Shown here: piece by piece, positions 48,536-57,947 of the stretch
Layout of the letters: the number at the start of each line of letters is the position of its first letter
Numbering within the stretch: position 1 is the stretch's first letter
Assembly: GCF_009707365.1 (NCBI RefSeq)
Contig: NZ_CP046122.1
Span: 1,302,001 to 1,366,000 of the forward strand
Source of the DNA: Microlunatus sp. Gsoil 973
Lineage (GTDB): Bacteria; Actinomycetota; Actinomycetes; Propionibacteriales; Propionibacteriaceae
Length of the DNA stretch: 64,000 nucleotides
Reading direction: 5' to 3'
Notes under the pieces: generated by a model
Seen by the model: the letters and a program-made list of their open reading frames with translations, nothing else
What the model was told of the DNA's origin: nothing
The model's database searches: none
Made by a program: the position numbers and the translations under genes

Positions 48536-48922
48536 TCAGGCGCTCTTGCGGGACTTCCCGCTGCTTGCCGTTGCTGCGTAGTTCGGTCCCAGCTCGCCGC
48601 TGCGGAGCAGATCAAGCCGCTCGGCCAGCAATTCCTCGAGCTCGGGGATTGAGCGACGCTCGCGCAGCATGTCCCAGTGCGTCCGCGCCGGCTTCTCCTC
48701 CTTGACCTCGGGCCGCGTGCCGTCCAGGCGAAGCGATTCGGCACCGCACCGCGGGCACTCCCAAACCGCAGGAATCTCGGCTTCCACGGCGAAGGTCAAC
48801 GAGAACTCGTGCTTGTTGCTGCAGATGTAGCCCACCTCTTGGCGAGCCGCGAACTCGACGCCGGTCTCATCCTCGAAGCTCTTTGAGCCGAGACCCGTGC
48901 CGCGCAGAGAACGATCAGCCAT
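48536..48922 (-). CDS. rbpA: RNA polymerase-binding protein RbpA
   Basis: 128 residues. MADRSLRGTGLGSKSFE... is the conserved actinobacterial N-terminus; the zinc site uses CSNKHEF and WECPRCG; the sigma-interaction helix ends ...HWDMLRERRSIPELEELLAERL. RbpA binds RNA polymerase and group I/II sigma factors and stabilises the open complex. GGGAGG precedes the ATG. A good terminator follows. The lnt-fxsA-rbpA proximity is typical of actinobacteria. RbpA is nearly restricted to Actinobacteria and supports that assignment. Confidence 0.95.
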   Translation of the reverse strand: MADRSLRGTGLGSKSFEDETGVEFAARQEVGYICSNKHEFSLTFAVEAEIPAVWECPRCGAESLRLDGTRPEVKEEKPARTHWDMLRERRSIPELEELLAERLDLLRSGELGPNYAATASSGKSRKSA

Positions 48923-49034
48923 GGTTTACCTCCCGATGTGTTCGCCTAGCTCAACGTCCGGGTCGATTCAGATGTTCCCTTCCGAAAGGGCCCAGTACCC
49001 GCAATGTAGTCGAAGGCACACCGTAAGAATCGGC

Positions 49035-50458
49035 TTAGAAATCCGCTCTGGCCCGCGCAGCGGGAGATTTCACCGGCACCAGCGCCACAGCCCCGCCGAG
49101 AAGAACCAGGATGATGCCCACAATACCGATCCGGTCGCCGAAAAGCCCGGAGAACACGGCGAACAGCGCGGGGGCGATGAAGGACGCGGCGCGGCCCGTG
49201 GTGGCGTACAGCCCGAACAACTCGCCCTCGCGCTGGGGCGGGGCGATCTGGGCCAGGAAGGACCGCGAACTGGCTTGGGCCGGTCCGACCCACAGCACCA
49301 TGATCAGTGCGAAGACCCAGAACAGCGTGGTGATGTTCGCCGGCTCGATGAGTGCAACCACGAGAAGTGTCGTGGCCATCACGAGCAGACCGGTCAGCGA
49401 GATCAGGATCACCCGCTTCGGCCCGATCCGGTCCTCGAACCGGCCCATCACCACTGCGCCGACGGCGGCGGATACGTTGGCGACGACGCCGAAGATCAGC
49501 ACGGTGCTCGCGGCCATCCCGTACACGCTGACCGCGAGGATGGCACCGAAGGAGAAGACCGCTGCCAGGCCGTCCCGGTAGAGCGCGCTGGCCAGCAGGG
49601 AAATAGACCGCGTGGCGGTCGGCGTGGAACAGCTTGCGGATGTCTTTGACCAGTTGCCGGTAGGCGTCGACGATGCCGCCTCCGACTCGAACCTTGGCTG
49701 CGGCCCGGATCTCCGGCACCGCGATCAGCACGGGAATCGCGAAGATCGCGAACCACAGTGCCGACATCAGCGCGATCGACCGGTACCGCAGCCCGCCCTC
49801 GTCGCCCACGCCGAACCAGCCGGTTTCCGGGGCGATGAAGCCGACGTAGCAGATCAGCAGAAGGAAGATGCCGCCGAAGTAGCCCATCGCCCAGCCGAAG
49901 CCGGACACCCTGCCCATCGTCTCCTTGGTGGCCACCTGCGGCAGCATCGAGTTGTACGAGACCGCGGCGAACTCGGCGAACACATTGCCTGCGGCCATCA
50001 ACGCCAGGCCGAGCCACAGATAGCTGACGTCGTTGCGCACCCAGAACAGGCCGATCATGGCCAGCAGTACCAGTGCCGACCAGATCGCGAGGTTGCGGCG
50101 ACGGTGTCCACCGGCGTCGGCGCGCTTGCCGCTGATCGGCGCGATCAGACCGATGCAGACCCCGGCGACCGCGGTCGAGATGCCCATCCAGGTGTCGCCG
50201 GAGAGTCCGCCCGGCCTGGCGTCGCCGACCACGCCCTGCACGATGTACGGGCCGAACACGAACGTGGTCACGACGGCGTTCTGCGCCGCCGACGCCCAGT
50301 CCCAGAGCGCCCAGGCCAGTACCGTACGACGCTTCACCCGAGCCGGGCCGGCCTGTGCAGCAACAGGGTTTGACGAAGCCGGCCCCCGGGTTCGGGGGGG
50401 CCGGCTGGGCACCGGCGACGGCGTCCTGGCCAGCCGGGACGCCACTGTCTGCGGTCAT
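49035..50458 (-). pseudogene. UMF1/Atg22-like MFS transporter with two one-base frame changes
   Basis: 473 residues when one C is removed from the seven-C run (50394-50400) and one from CCC (49598-49600, coding strand). The resulting protein has TTVLAWALWDWASAAQNAVVTTFVFG as TM1 and a late YGMAASTVLIFGVVANVSAAVGA helix, as in UMF1-type MFS carriers. ATG at 50458 overlaps the upstream GDPD stop (ATGA), which fixes the start and shows that the first frame change is needed. GTG at 50445 avoids one shift but loses the coupling. The substrate is unknown. Two homopolymer indels in one gene point to sequence error. Confidence 0.72.
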
Positions 50459-51288
50459 GGTGCAGACCATAGGCCCCGATCGGACAGTACGTCCTTCAAC
50501 GTGTCGATCCGGTCGGTGAAGATTCCATCAACGCCAAGATCGATCAGCCGGTTGATCTCGTCGCCGTCGTCGATGGTCCAGGCGTGCACCTGCCGCCCCG
50601 CGCGGTGGGCCGCCGCGACCAGGCTCGGCGTGATCACCGTGACCCGCCGCCCCAGGACTGAGGTGGTGACCGGCAGTTGCAGTGCGATGCCGGGGGAGTC
50701 GACCAGCTCCCTGATGGTCGGAATCGCGGAGAGGAACGGTGCGAAGCGCAGCTGCACAACCGCCCGCGAACTCACTGCCGTCGGCACGTCGGGGAGCAAC
50801 AGCCGCAGTCGGCGCAACCGCTGGACACTGAAGGAACTCACGCAGACGCGGTCGGTGGCTCGGTGCTCGACGAGCTCCCGGGCCAGCAGTCCCACCGCGT
50901 TGTCGGCCTTGCAGTCGATGTTGAACCGGACCGCCGGGAATGCCTCCAACAGCTCCGCCAGCGTCGGGATCGTCCGGTCGCCGCCCACCCGGGCGGTGCG
51001 CACCTCGTCGAATGTGAGCTCGGCGATTGCTCCGACCTGGTCGGTGACCCGGTCCAGACGGTCGTCGTGGAAGGCGACCAGCCGGCCGTCGCGGGTGGCG
51101 TGGACGTCGGTCTCCAGGTAGCGATAGCCGAGATCGACGGCAGTCCGGAACGCCTGCAGCGTGTTCTCGTGCCCACGGTTCGGTCCATACGCCGCCCCGC
51201 CGCGGTGGGCGAAGGCCAGGAACGGCGCGTCGAAGAACGGGAACTCCTCAGCGCGACGCCGCACGGCGGCGGCTCGTCGAACGGCCAC
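50455..51288 (-). CDS. glycerophosphodiester phosphodiesterase
   Basis: 277 residues from a GTG at 51288. TIM-barrel GDPD with AHRGGAAYGPNRGHENTLQAF (catalytic His and Arg, metal-binding Glu), LETDVHATRDGRLVAFHDDRLDR and FNIDCKAD. It hydrolyses glycerophosphodiesters to glycerol-3-phosphate and an alcohol and could recycle phospholipid headgroups or teichoic-acid units. It starts two bases after the stop of the small membrane protein and overlaps the MFS start by ATGA, so the three genes form an operon. No signal peptide is seen. Confidence 0.9.
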   Translation of the reverse strand: MAVRRAAAVRRRAEEFPFFDAPFLAFAHRGGAAYGPNRGHENTLQAFRTAVDLGYRYLETDVHATRDGRLVAFHDDRLDRVTDQVGAIAELTFDEVRTARVGGDRTIPTLAELLEAFPAVRFNIDCKADNAVGLLARELVEHRATDRVCVSSFSVQRLRRLRLLLPDVPTAVSSRAVVQLRFAPFLSAIPTIRELVDSPGIALQLPVTTSVLGRRVTVITPSLVAAAHRAGRQVHAWTIDDGDEINRLIDLGVDGIFTDRIDTLKDVLSDRGLWSAP

Positions 51289-51290
51289 GG

Positions 51291-51869
51291 TCAGCTGACC
51301 CCGGGCAGCCGGCCGAGCCCGTCGGCAAGCGCCTGCGGCATCCACAGCGGGACGCCGAGGACCAGCAGGTCGGCATAACCGATCGCACCCAGACAGGCGA
51401 AGAAGATCAACCAGGCCGACAACTGCTTGGGCCGGCTCCAACTCCGGAAGCGGTGCAGCAGTCTCTTGAACCAGCTCATCAGCCGTTGGGCCCACTCGAA
51501 TTCGCTGGCCCAGACGGCGAGACCGAGCAGCACCAGCGGTATGCCGCCGGGGCCGGGCAGCGGGCCGGTGGCGGCCCCAAGCAGGACGAGGAGTACGCCG
51601 AGCACCGCAATCAGCACTCGATAGATGCGCGCCTTCCTCGGGTCGGCGCGGATCTTCCGCCGCCAGGCCCACCGGTCGTCGGTCCCGTCCAACAGGATCG
51701 GGACGTCACCGGGCTGTCGGACCCGGTGGTGTCCCGGGGCACGCCGACCACCGGTGTCGCGCCGGGCGCCCGGATCATCGCCGGCTTCCCGGTTGCTGGT
51801 GAGCTCCAGGTCGACGTCGGCCCGACGGTCGTTCTGCACACGACGGCTGGGAGCATCCCGGGTCGCCAT
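51291..51869 (-). CDS. TIGR02611-like small membrane protein (PGPGG motif)
   Basis: 192 residues from ATG 51869. The first 90 residues are charged and probably cytoplasmic. Two or three TM segments follow: VLIAVLGVLLVLLGAATGPLPGPGG, IPLVLLGLAVW and, after a basic amphipathic stretch, LIFFACLGAIGYADLLVL. The PGPGGIPLVLLGLAVWASEF segment marks a family of actinobacterial transmembrane proteins of unknown role. It is immediately upstream of GDPD. Confidence 0.78.
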   Translation of the reverse strand: MATRDAPSRRVQNDRRADVDLELTSNREAGDDPGARRDTGGRRAPGHHRVRQPGDVPILLDGTDDRWAWRRKIRADPRKARIYRVLIAVLGVLLVLLGAATGPLPGPGGIPLVLLGLAVWASEFEWAQRLMSWFKRLLHRFRSWSRPKQLSAWLIFFACLGAIGYADLLVLGVPLWMPQALADGLGRLPGVS

Positions 51870-51933
51870 GGCCCCAACTCTAGGTGCGCGGGCCGCCGCG
51901 TCCGGAGGGAAGAAGGTCCCTCTGGGGAAACTT

Positions 51934-52923
51934 TCAGCCAACGGTTGATCCGGAACGGCGATCCCAGACCGTGCCGGCGAGTCGTTGGATCAACTCGTGG
52001 GCGCGTTCGTTCGGCCAGACCCCGCTGATCGCGACGCTGAAGACGAACTGCCCGTCCGGATCCGCTGCACCGCCCGGTCTGACCAACGCTGCGTCGAGCA
52101 CGCCGTCGCTCACCCAGCCATTCTTGTGAGCCACCCAGGTACCGGGCGGTAGTCCGGGACGGATGTCGGTGTCCACCTGGTTGTCGGCCAGGATGCCGAG
52201 CACCTCGGCGCAGGTGGACGCCTCGGCGACGGTTCCGTCGGCCAGCGCCAGCAGGATGCGGTTCAGCCCGCTGACGGTGACCACATTGGAGATGCCCGCG
52301 CGCTGGGCGGCGTAGTCCTCGATGCCGCGGACGACCTCGACGCCGGTGGCGTTGCAGTCGGCGATCACCTCGGCGACGGCGTCGAACCCGACCGCGTCGG
52401 CAACGAGGTTGGTGGCCAGGTTCGATGACCGGATGATGCTGCGGCGACACAACCAGCGCAGCGGCACCTCGGTGCCGAGAGCGGCCCAGACCTCCTCGTC
52501 GGAGTCCTCATCCGGATCGATGCTGAACGGCCCACCGGTGCGGGAGGTGAAGCTGTTGTGGACGGTTACTGTCGAGTCGAGATCGAGGGTCCCGCGGTCG
52601 CGCAGGCGGTAGGCGGCAAGGACCAGGGGAAGTTTCATGGTGCTCGCCGCGTAGTGCTGACTGGTCGGGTCGAGCGCGGCGACCACGCGGTCGGAAGTGC
52701 CCAGTTCGTAGGAGATCCGCAGATGTGGCCCGTCGCGAACCTCGTCCGCGACCAGCGCGGTCAACACATCCTGCAGATCCTCGGTCCAGGGAAAGTCCGC
52801 CGGGGCGGACCGAAGAGATGTCTCTGGCTTCAACACGCAGCACAGTCTGGCGGATCCGGGTCGGTAATGCACCGTCCAGGTCCTCGTGTCCGTACGCCGG
52901 AACGCTTCACCCGCGGCGCTCAC
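51934..52923 (-). CDS. class A beta-lactamase-like serine hydrolase
   Basis: 329 residues. Penicillin-recognising motifs: SxxK as STMK near residue 93, SxN in RSSNLATN near 168, and KTG-like HKNGW near 278. The core resembles class A beta-lactamases and their housekeeping homologues. The absence of a signal peptide or lipobox argues against a periplasmic or secreted lactamase. GTG start at 52923; a GTG nearer VLKPETSL is another possibility. Divergent from the pyridoxal kinase gene with a 32-bp gap. Confidence 0.8.
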   Translation of the reverse strand: MSAAGEAFRRTDTRTWTVHYRPGSARLCCVLKPETSLRSAPADFPWTEDLQDVLTALVADEVRDGPHLRISYELGTSDRVVAALDPTSQHYAASTMKLPLVLAAYRLRDRGTLDLDSTVTVHNSFTSRTGGPFSIDPDEDSDEEVWAALGTEVPLRWLCRRSIIRSSNLATNLVADAVGFDAVAEVIADCNATGVEVVRGIEDYAAQRAGISNVVTVSGLNRILLALADGTVAEASTCAEVLGILADNQVDTDIRPGLPPGTWVAHKNGWVSDGVLDAALVRPGGAADPDGQFVFSVAISGVWPNERAHELIQRLAGTVWDRRSGSTVG

Positions 52924-52955
52924 CGATGGCCTTCACCTGCGGCGCTGCCGCAAGA

Positions 52956-53849
52956 ATGCCGTCCGTGATCGAAAACGCCGCCGGCGACCTCCCACGCGTC
53001 CTGTCCATCCAGTCCTCGGTGGCCTATGGCCACGTCGGCAACAGTGCAGCAACGTTCCCGCTGATGCGGCGCGGTATCGAGGTCTGGCCGGTCTACACCG
53101 TGCACTTCTCCAACAACACCAGCTACGAGTCCTGGCGCGGGCCGATGCTGACCGCCGACAACATCCGCGAGGTGGTCCAGGGGATCGAGGACCGCGGCGT
53201 GCTGGGCACCTGCAATGCCGTGCTGTCGGGTTATCAGGGTGGTGAGGACGTCGGTGCCGCGATCCTGGAGGCTGTCGACCGGGTGCGGTCGGTCAACCCG
53301 GCGGCGATCTACTGCTGCGATCCGGTGATGGGCGACACCGACCGCGGGGTCTACGTCCGGCCGGGGATCCCGGAGTTCATGCGGTCGAGGATCGTTCCGG
53401 CAGCCGATGTGATCACGCCCAACCAGTTCGAACTCGCCCTGCTCACCGGGTTGCCGACCCGATCCCACGATGAGGTGCTGCGGGCCGCCGAGGCCGCCCG
53501 TGATCTTGGTCCGGAGACCATCATGGTGACCAGCGTCGCCGGCCCGGATCAGCCCGACCGGTTGTCGATGCTGCTGGTCAACGGTTCCGGCGCGTGGCTG
53601 GTCACCACTCCGCTGATCTCCCAGACCTTCACCGGTGCCGGCGATCTGACCGCTGCGGTGTTCCTCGGCAGCCTGCTCGAGCACGGGCTCGGGTCGGGCG
53701 CGGTGGAGGCGTTGGCCGAGACAGCCGCGGTGTCGTACGGCGTGCTGAAGATCACCCGGGAACGCGGTGCGCGCGAACTGCAACTGGTCGCTGCCCAGGA
53801 CGAGATCGCTCGACCCAGCCGGACCTTCGAGGTCGTACGTCTCCGATGA
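52956..53849 (+). CDS. pdxY: pyridoxal kinase (PdxY-type)
   Basis: 297 residues. VLSIQSSVAYGHVGNSAATFPLM near the N-terminus, STDPVMGD-like CCDPVMGDTDRGVYV in the middle, TPNQFELALLTG, and the ATP/anion-hole GAGDLTAAVF near residue 215, with catalytic Asp. It phosphorylates pyridoxal to PLP in vitamin B6 salvage. ATG at 52956; upstream in-frame ATG at 52926 is possible. Length and motif order match PdxY rather than the bifunctional HMP-P kinase ThiD. Confidence 0.9.
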   Translation: MPSVIENAAGDLPRVLSIQSSVAYGHVGNSAATFPLMRRGIEVWPVYTVHFSNNTSYESWRGPMLTADNIREVVQGIEDRGVLGTCNAVLSGYQGGEDVGAAILEAVDRVRSVNPAAIYCCDPVMGDTDRGVYVRPGIPEFMRSRIVPAADVITPNQFELALLTGLPTRSHDEVLRAAEAARDLGPETIMVTSVAGPDQPDRLSMLLVNGSGAWLVTTPLISQTFTGAGDLTAAVFLGSLLEHGLGSGAVEALAETAAVSYGVLKITRERGARELQLVAAQDEIARPSRTFEVVRLR

Positions 53850-54004
53850 GCCGGACAACATCCCATGGTTGAAATTTGACTGGAATGCTTCCGATCTGGT
53901 CACAAGCCGGTGTTCCTGACCGGCTGATCCGTCGACGAGCGATAGCGTACGACGCGTCGTCCGCCACCTGACCGACCCGAATGTGGCGGCTCAAGGAGGA
54001 AAGC

Positions 54005-54427
54005 ATGAAGGGCTTCAAGAACTTCTTGATGCGCGGTGACGTGATCGTGATCGCCGTCGGCCTGGTGGTTGCCACCGCGTTCAGCACCTTGATCAAGTCG
54101 TTCACCGATTCGGTGATCAACCCCATCGTGGCAAGGTTCGCCGGCGGAGAGGCGGCCAGCCTTGGCATCCCGTTGGGTGAGAAGGGCAATCACGCCACGA
54201 CGATCGACGTTGGTGCGTTCATCTCGGCGATCATCTACTTCATCATCTTCATGGCGGTCGTCTACTTCTTGATCGTCGTTCCCTACAAGCATGTCCAGGC
54301 TCGGCGCGGCGTCACGGTGTTCGGTGACCCGGCACCGGCCAAGACCTGTCCGGCCTGCCTGTCGGATGATCTTCCGGTCGGCGCGACCAAGTGCAAGTAC
54401 TGCACCTCTGATCTTCCGGTGGCCTGA
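54005..54427 (+). CDS. mscL: large-conductance mechanosensitive channel MscL with zinc-ribbon tail
   Basis: 140 residues from ATG 54005 with AAGGAGGA four bases upstream. MKGFKNFLMRGDVIVIAVGL, TM1 through VINPI, and TM2 AIIYFIIFMAVVYFLIVVPY are canonical. The pentameric channel opens at high membrane tension and releases solutes on osmotic downshock. Instead of the usual charged C-terminal helix, the last 30 residues carry CPAC and CKYC separated by twelve residues, a zinc-ribbon-like pair. A strong terminator follows. Confidence 0.93.
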   Translation: MKGFKNFLMRGDVIVIAVGLVVATAFSTLIKSFTDSVINPIVARFAGGEAASLGIPLGEKGNHATTIDVGAFISAIIYFIIFMAVVYFLIVVPYKHVQARRGVTVFGDPAPAKTCPACLSDDLPVGATKCKYCTSDLPVA

Positions 54428-54446
54428 GGGCGCCGGAGGGCCGGCG

Positions 54447-54481
54447 GCCCGCGGTGACAACGACGTCGCCGCGGGCTTTTT
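54447..54481 (+). terminator. rho-independent terminator of mscL
   Basis: Twelve-base stem (one G-T pair) starting GCCCGCGGTGAC, a six-base loop and the complementary arm, followed by TTTTT at 54477-54481, 20 bases past the mscL stop. Confidence 0.88.
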
Positions 54482-54555
54482 CGCACCCTTCGGGCTGGGT
54501 ACCGCGCACAATGTGATCAGGGCCAGGTGAAACACGCCGGGCGGAAGGAGTACCG

Positions 54556-55557
54556 ATGGCGCGCGCCATGTGGACCGGAGCCTTGTCCTTCGGACTGGTC
54601 AGCATCCCGATCTCGCTGTATTCCGCGACGCAGGAACACGAGGTCCGCTTCCATCAGTTCGAACAGGGCACGACGTCGCGGATCCGGTACAAGCGGGTCA
54701 ACCAGGACACCGGCGAAGAGGTCGATTACTCCGACATCGCCAAGGGCACCGAACTGCCCAGCGGCGAGTATGTCGTGCTCAGCGACAAGGAGCTCGAGGA
54801 AGTCTCGCCCCAGCAGACCAAGGCGATCGAGATCAGCGACTTCGTCGAGTTGGAGTCGATCGACCCGGTCTATTACCAGAAGAGCTACTTCATGGGGCCG
54901 CGCGATGACAGCGCCGGGAAGCCGTACGCGCTGTTGGCGGCCGCGATCGCAGAGTCGGGTCGTGCGGCGGTCGCGTCGTTCGTGCTGCGCAACAAGGAAC
55001 ACCTTGCGGTGATCCGGCCCTACGACGGCGTGTTGATCTTGGAAACCATGTACTTCGCCGATGAAGTGAAGCAGGTGGACAAGGTGCTGGACAACCGGCC
55101 GGACCGCCGTTCCCTGCGGAAGCAGGATCTTGACATGGCAATGAATCTGATCGAGTCGATGAGCACCGACTGGGATCCCAAGCGCTACCACGACAGCTAC
55201 ACCGAACGCGTCAACGAGCTGGTGGAGGCCAAGAGTCGGGACGAGAAGTTCGAGGCGCCCGAGGAGGAGCCGAGCGCCGAGGTGATCGATCTGACCGCGG
55301 CATTGCAGGCCTCGATCGACCGGGTGCGGGGCGGCGGGTCGAACAAGAAGGGTGCCAACAAGAAGGACCCGACGAAGAGGGGCTCCGGTGGCACGAAGCA
55401 GGGCTCTGCCAAGGACGACCGGCAGGATGTGTCCGCGTTGTCCAAGGCCGAGCTCTACGAGCTGGCCCAGCAGCTGAAGATCAGCGGCCGCTCGTCGATG
55501 AGCCGCAAGCAGCTGGAGAAGGCCGTCGTCGAGGCGGGTGCGCAGCGGGCCTCCTGA
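54556..55557 (+). CDS. ku: Ku protein (non-homologous end joining)
   Basis: 333 residues. ARAMWTGALSFGLVSIPISLY is the classic bacterial Ku start, followed by VRFHQF and the beta-barrel/bridge region (YVVLSDKELEEV, AAIAESGRAAVASF). After residue 255 a Lys/Gly-rich linker leads to a SAP-like C-terminal motif (LSKAELYELAQQL, SRKQLEKAV). Homodimeric Ku rings bind DNA ends and recruit LigD; no ligD is in the window. GGAAGGAG precedes the ATG. Confidence 0.95.
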   Translation: MARAMWTGALSFGLVSIPISLYSATQEHEVRFHQFEQGTTSRIRYKRVNQDTGEEVDYSDIAKGTELPSGEYVVLSDKELEEVSPQQTKAIEISDFVELESIDPVYYQKSYFMGPRDDSAGKPYALLAAAIAESGRAAVASFVLRNKEHLAVIRPYDGVLILETMYFADEVKQVDKVLDNRPDRRSLRKQDLDMAMNLIESMSTDWDPKRYHDSYTERVNELVEAKSRDEKFEAPEEEPSAEVIDLTAALQASIDRVRGGGSNKKGANKKDPTKRGSGGTKQGSAKDDRQDVSALSKAELYELAQQLKISGRSSMSRKQLEKAVVEAGAQRAS

Positions 55558-55573
55558 CGTTAGCGTGACCTCC

Positions 55574-56005
55574 ATGCCGCGCTCATCAGGAGGACGACGC
55601 AGGGCCACGGTCGAGGATGTCCACCGGTTCGCCGAAGCCATGCCCTACGTGACGGTCGTGCACGGCGGAAGCGGCAACCCCGTCTACCAGGTCGGCGGTA
55701 AGTCATTCGTCTTTTTCCGGACCAAGCGACCGGACGCGTACGATCCGAAGACCGGTGAACGGTACGACGATGTGATCGTCTTCTGGGTCGAGGACGAGGT
55801 GGCCAAGACCGCGCTGATCGAGGACGCGTCGACGCCGTTCTTCAGCACACCGCATTTCGACGGCCACCCGTCGGTGCTGGTCCGCGGGTCCCGGATCGGC
55901 GAACTGACACGCGACGAACTCCGCGAGATCATCCAGGACGCCTGGCTCTCCCGGGCATCGGCGAGCCGGCGTCGTACCTGGTTGGCCGAACACGGCCTCA
56001 ATTGA
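55574..56005 (+). CDS. MmcQ/YjbR-family protein
   Basis: 143 residues from an ATG 16 bases after ku. Fold features of MmcQ/YjbR: ATVEDVHRFAEAMPYV, KSFVFFRTKRPDA and FFSTPHFDGHPSVLVR, then an amphipathic end helix (ELREIIQDAWLSR). The family has a CyaY-like DNA-binding fold of unknown physiological role. Close spacing suggests co-transcription with ku, which is suggestive for a repair link but not proof. Confidence 0.83.
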   Translation: MPRSSGGRRRATVEDVHRFAEAMPYVTVVHGGSGNPVYQVGGKSFVFFRTKRPDAYDPKTGERYDDVIVFWVEDEVAKTALIEDASTPFFSTPHFDGHPSVLVRGSRIGELTRDELREIIQDAWLSRASASRRRTWLAEHGLN

Positions 56006-56090
56006 CGCGTGGCGGAGGATTCTCGTCCAGCTGAGAGTCCGCCGTGCGTCGGGCGGAAACGACCGCTCTGCGACATAGCCTTGGCGATCT

Positions 56091-57947
56091 ATGGCACGGT
56101 CAACAGCGTTCCCGGTGACGTTCCCCAGCAGGTTCCGCCCAGCTGCACGGCGAGTTCTGAGTGGCGTGCGGCACCGGGTCCGTGCAGCACTGTCGATCAG
56201 GGATGTTTCCAGCAGACACAGCGAATCCGGAGGGCGGAGGCCGGAGCAGAACGGCATCGACGGCCTCGTCAGTGCGGTGTTCGCCGATGAGCTCGCCGAT
56301 GTCCCGGCACCCGTGGTGGTCCTGGTCAGTCCGTCGTCCGGTGATCACGACGATGATCAAGGCGCCCGGGTACTGGCGATCAGGCCGCAGGCCGTCGTCC
56401 ACCGGCTCTCGACCGGTCAGGGCCACTCGCGGCTCCACGTCGCGCTGGCCGCCATCGGTCCGTGTGACCTGCTGATCGACGCGTCCTCGGGCGGCGGTCG
56501 GATCCGTCGACTGCGGCAGTACATCTTCGCGGTCCGGCCCGGTGGGGTGGTGATCATGCTCCGCCTGAGGCGGCCCGATGCCCCGGATAGGCAGCGCGAG
56601 GAGTTCGGTCGGTTGATGGCTGATCTTGCCGGACGGATCGCGCCCGGCAGCGAGCGGACCGATGGGGAACCAGCCGACTTGCTGCCGGTGGTCGAGCCGC
56701 CCGCGGGGGACCGCCGGCGGTTCGCCGAAGCCGTCCGGTCGGCGCGGCTGCACCGGAGCCATCTTGTGCTGGTCGGCGGACGCGAAGCCCAGGCGAAGAT
56801 CCGGGAGGACCAGATCGGCGAACTGCTGCGCCTCCGGCCGGATCTCGGGACCCAGATCGCTCGCCGGCCCGCCGCCGAGCAGCGGTTCACCGGCCGGATC
56901 CGGATGAGCGAGTACGACCACCTGATCCCGATCACGACAGGCTGGCAGGGTCCGACGCTCACGCTCCGGACCTACGACGATGTGGTCTCGTCTCCGGGAC
57001 AGGTGGTGACCGCCGGCTCGATCATCCTGCCCGAGACCTACCGGCACGGTGCCAGGTCGCGACTGCGTAACCGGTACGTGACCGAGCTGTCCCCGGACTT
57101 CGCGGATGCAACCCAGCCCGCCTGGTTCGTCGAACAGCCCGACGACGGGACCATCGAGACCCTGCCCGGTGCGTATTTCCATCTGGACAACGAGGTCCGG
57201 GGTCACTTCGGGCACATGCTGACCGAGGTGGTGTCCCGGCTGTGGGCCTGGGAGCAGGCCCGCGAGGCTGATCGGTCGACCAGAGCGATCATGCACTTCA
57301 ACAAGCGCCGCGGTCTCGCAGGTTGGGAGATCGATCTCCTCGGCGCGGCCGGCATCCCGGCCGACGACATCGTCTTCACCCGACGCCCGGTTCGTGTCGA
57401 GCGACTGGTCTCGGCGACACCGATGTTGTCCAACCCCGACTACATCCACCCCGGGATCGCCGAGGTGTGGCGCCGGATCGGCGACAACCTGGCGTCCCGG
57501 TCGACAGCCGACGACACTCCGAAGCGGATCTTCATCGGCCGCCGGATCCGCAAGCGGGCGTGCCGGAACGCGACAGAGGTCGAGCGATACTTCGAATCCC
57601 TCGGGTTCACCGTGGTGTTCCCCGAAGATCATCCGCTGCCCGACCAGGTGCGCATGTTCCGTCAGGCGGAGTTGACCGCGGGGTTCATCGGCAGTGGGAT
57701 GTTCACCCTGATGTTCACTCCCGAACCCAAGACAGCGATCCTCGTTGCCTCGGAGTCCTACACCGGCCGGAACGAGGTAATGATGGCCGGAGTGCTGGGG
57801 CACGACCTGGACATAGCCTGGTGCCGTTCGGAGGCGGAGTGGGTCGGCGACCGGTTCGCCGCGGGCGGCTATCAGGCCGGGTTCACCTTCGACTTCGACC
57901 GAGAGGGCAGGTCGGTCCGGGAGTGGGTTGCCGAGGCGGGACGATGA
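56091..57947 (+). CDS. GT61-family glycosyltransferase (DUF563)
   Basis: 618 residues. The C-terminal 330 carry GT61 features: AYFHLDNEVRGHFGHMLTE, RLWAWEQ, RIFIGRRIRKRACRN near residue 485 and GSGMFTLMFTPEPKTAIL near 545. The N-terminal 250 residues are a separate alpha/beta region with a methyltransferase-like DASSGGGRIRRLRQYIFAVRPGGVVIM stretch (shown here in part), suggesting a Rossmann accessory domain. It begins a four-gene run joined by ATGA overlaps, together with GT2-TagF, an unknown and a sulfotransferase. The likely role is transfer of a sugar to an envelope polymer. Confidence 0.82.
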   Translation: MARSTAFPVTFPSRFRPAARRVLSGVRHRVRAALSIRDVSSRHSESGGRRPEQNGIDGLVSAVFADELADVPAPVVVLVSPSSGDHDDDQGARVLAIRPQAVVHRLSTGQGHSRLHVALAAIGPCDLLIDASSGGGRIRRLRQYIFAVRPGGVVIMLRLRRPDAPDRQREEFGRLMADLAGRIAPGSERTDGEPADLLPVVEPPAGDRRRFAEAVRSARLHRSHLVLVGGREAQAKIREDQIGELLRLRPDLGTQIARRPAAEQRFTGRIRMSEYDHLIPITTGWQGPTLTLRTYDDVVSSPGQVVTAGSIILPETYRHGARSRLRNRYVTELSPDFADATQPAWFVEQPDDGTIETLPGAYFHLDNEVRGHFGHMLTEVVSRLWAWEQAREADRSTRAIMHFNKRRGLAGWEIDLLGAAGIPADDIVFTRRPVRVERLVSATPMLSNPDYIHPGIAEVWRRIGDNLASRSTADDTPKRIFIGRRIRKRACRNATEVERYFESLGFTVVFPEDHPLPDQVRMFRQAELTAGFIGSGMFTLMFTPEPKTAILVASESYTGRNEVMMAGVLGHDLDIAWCRSEAEWVGDRFAAGGYQAGFTFDFDREGRSVREWVAEAGR

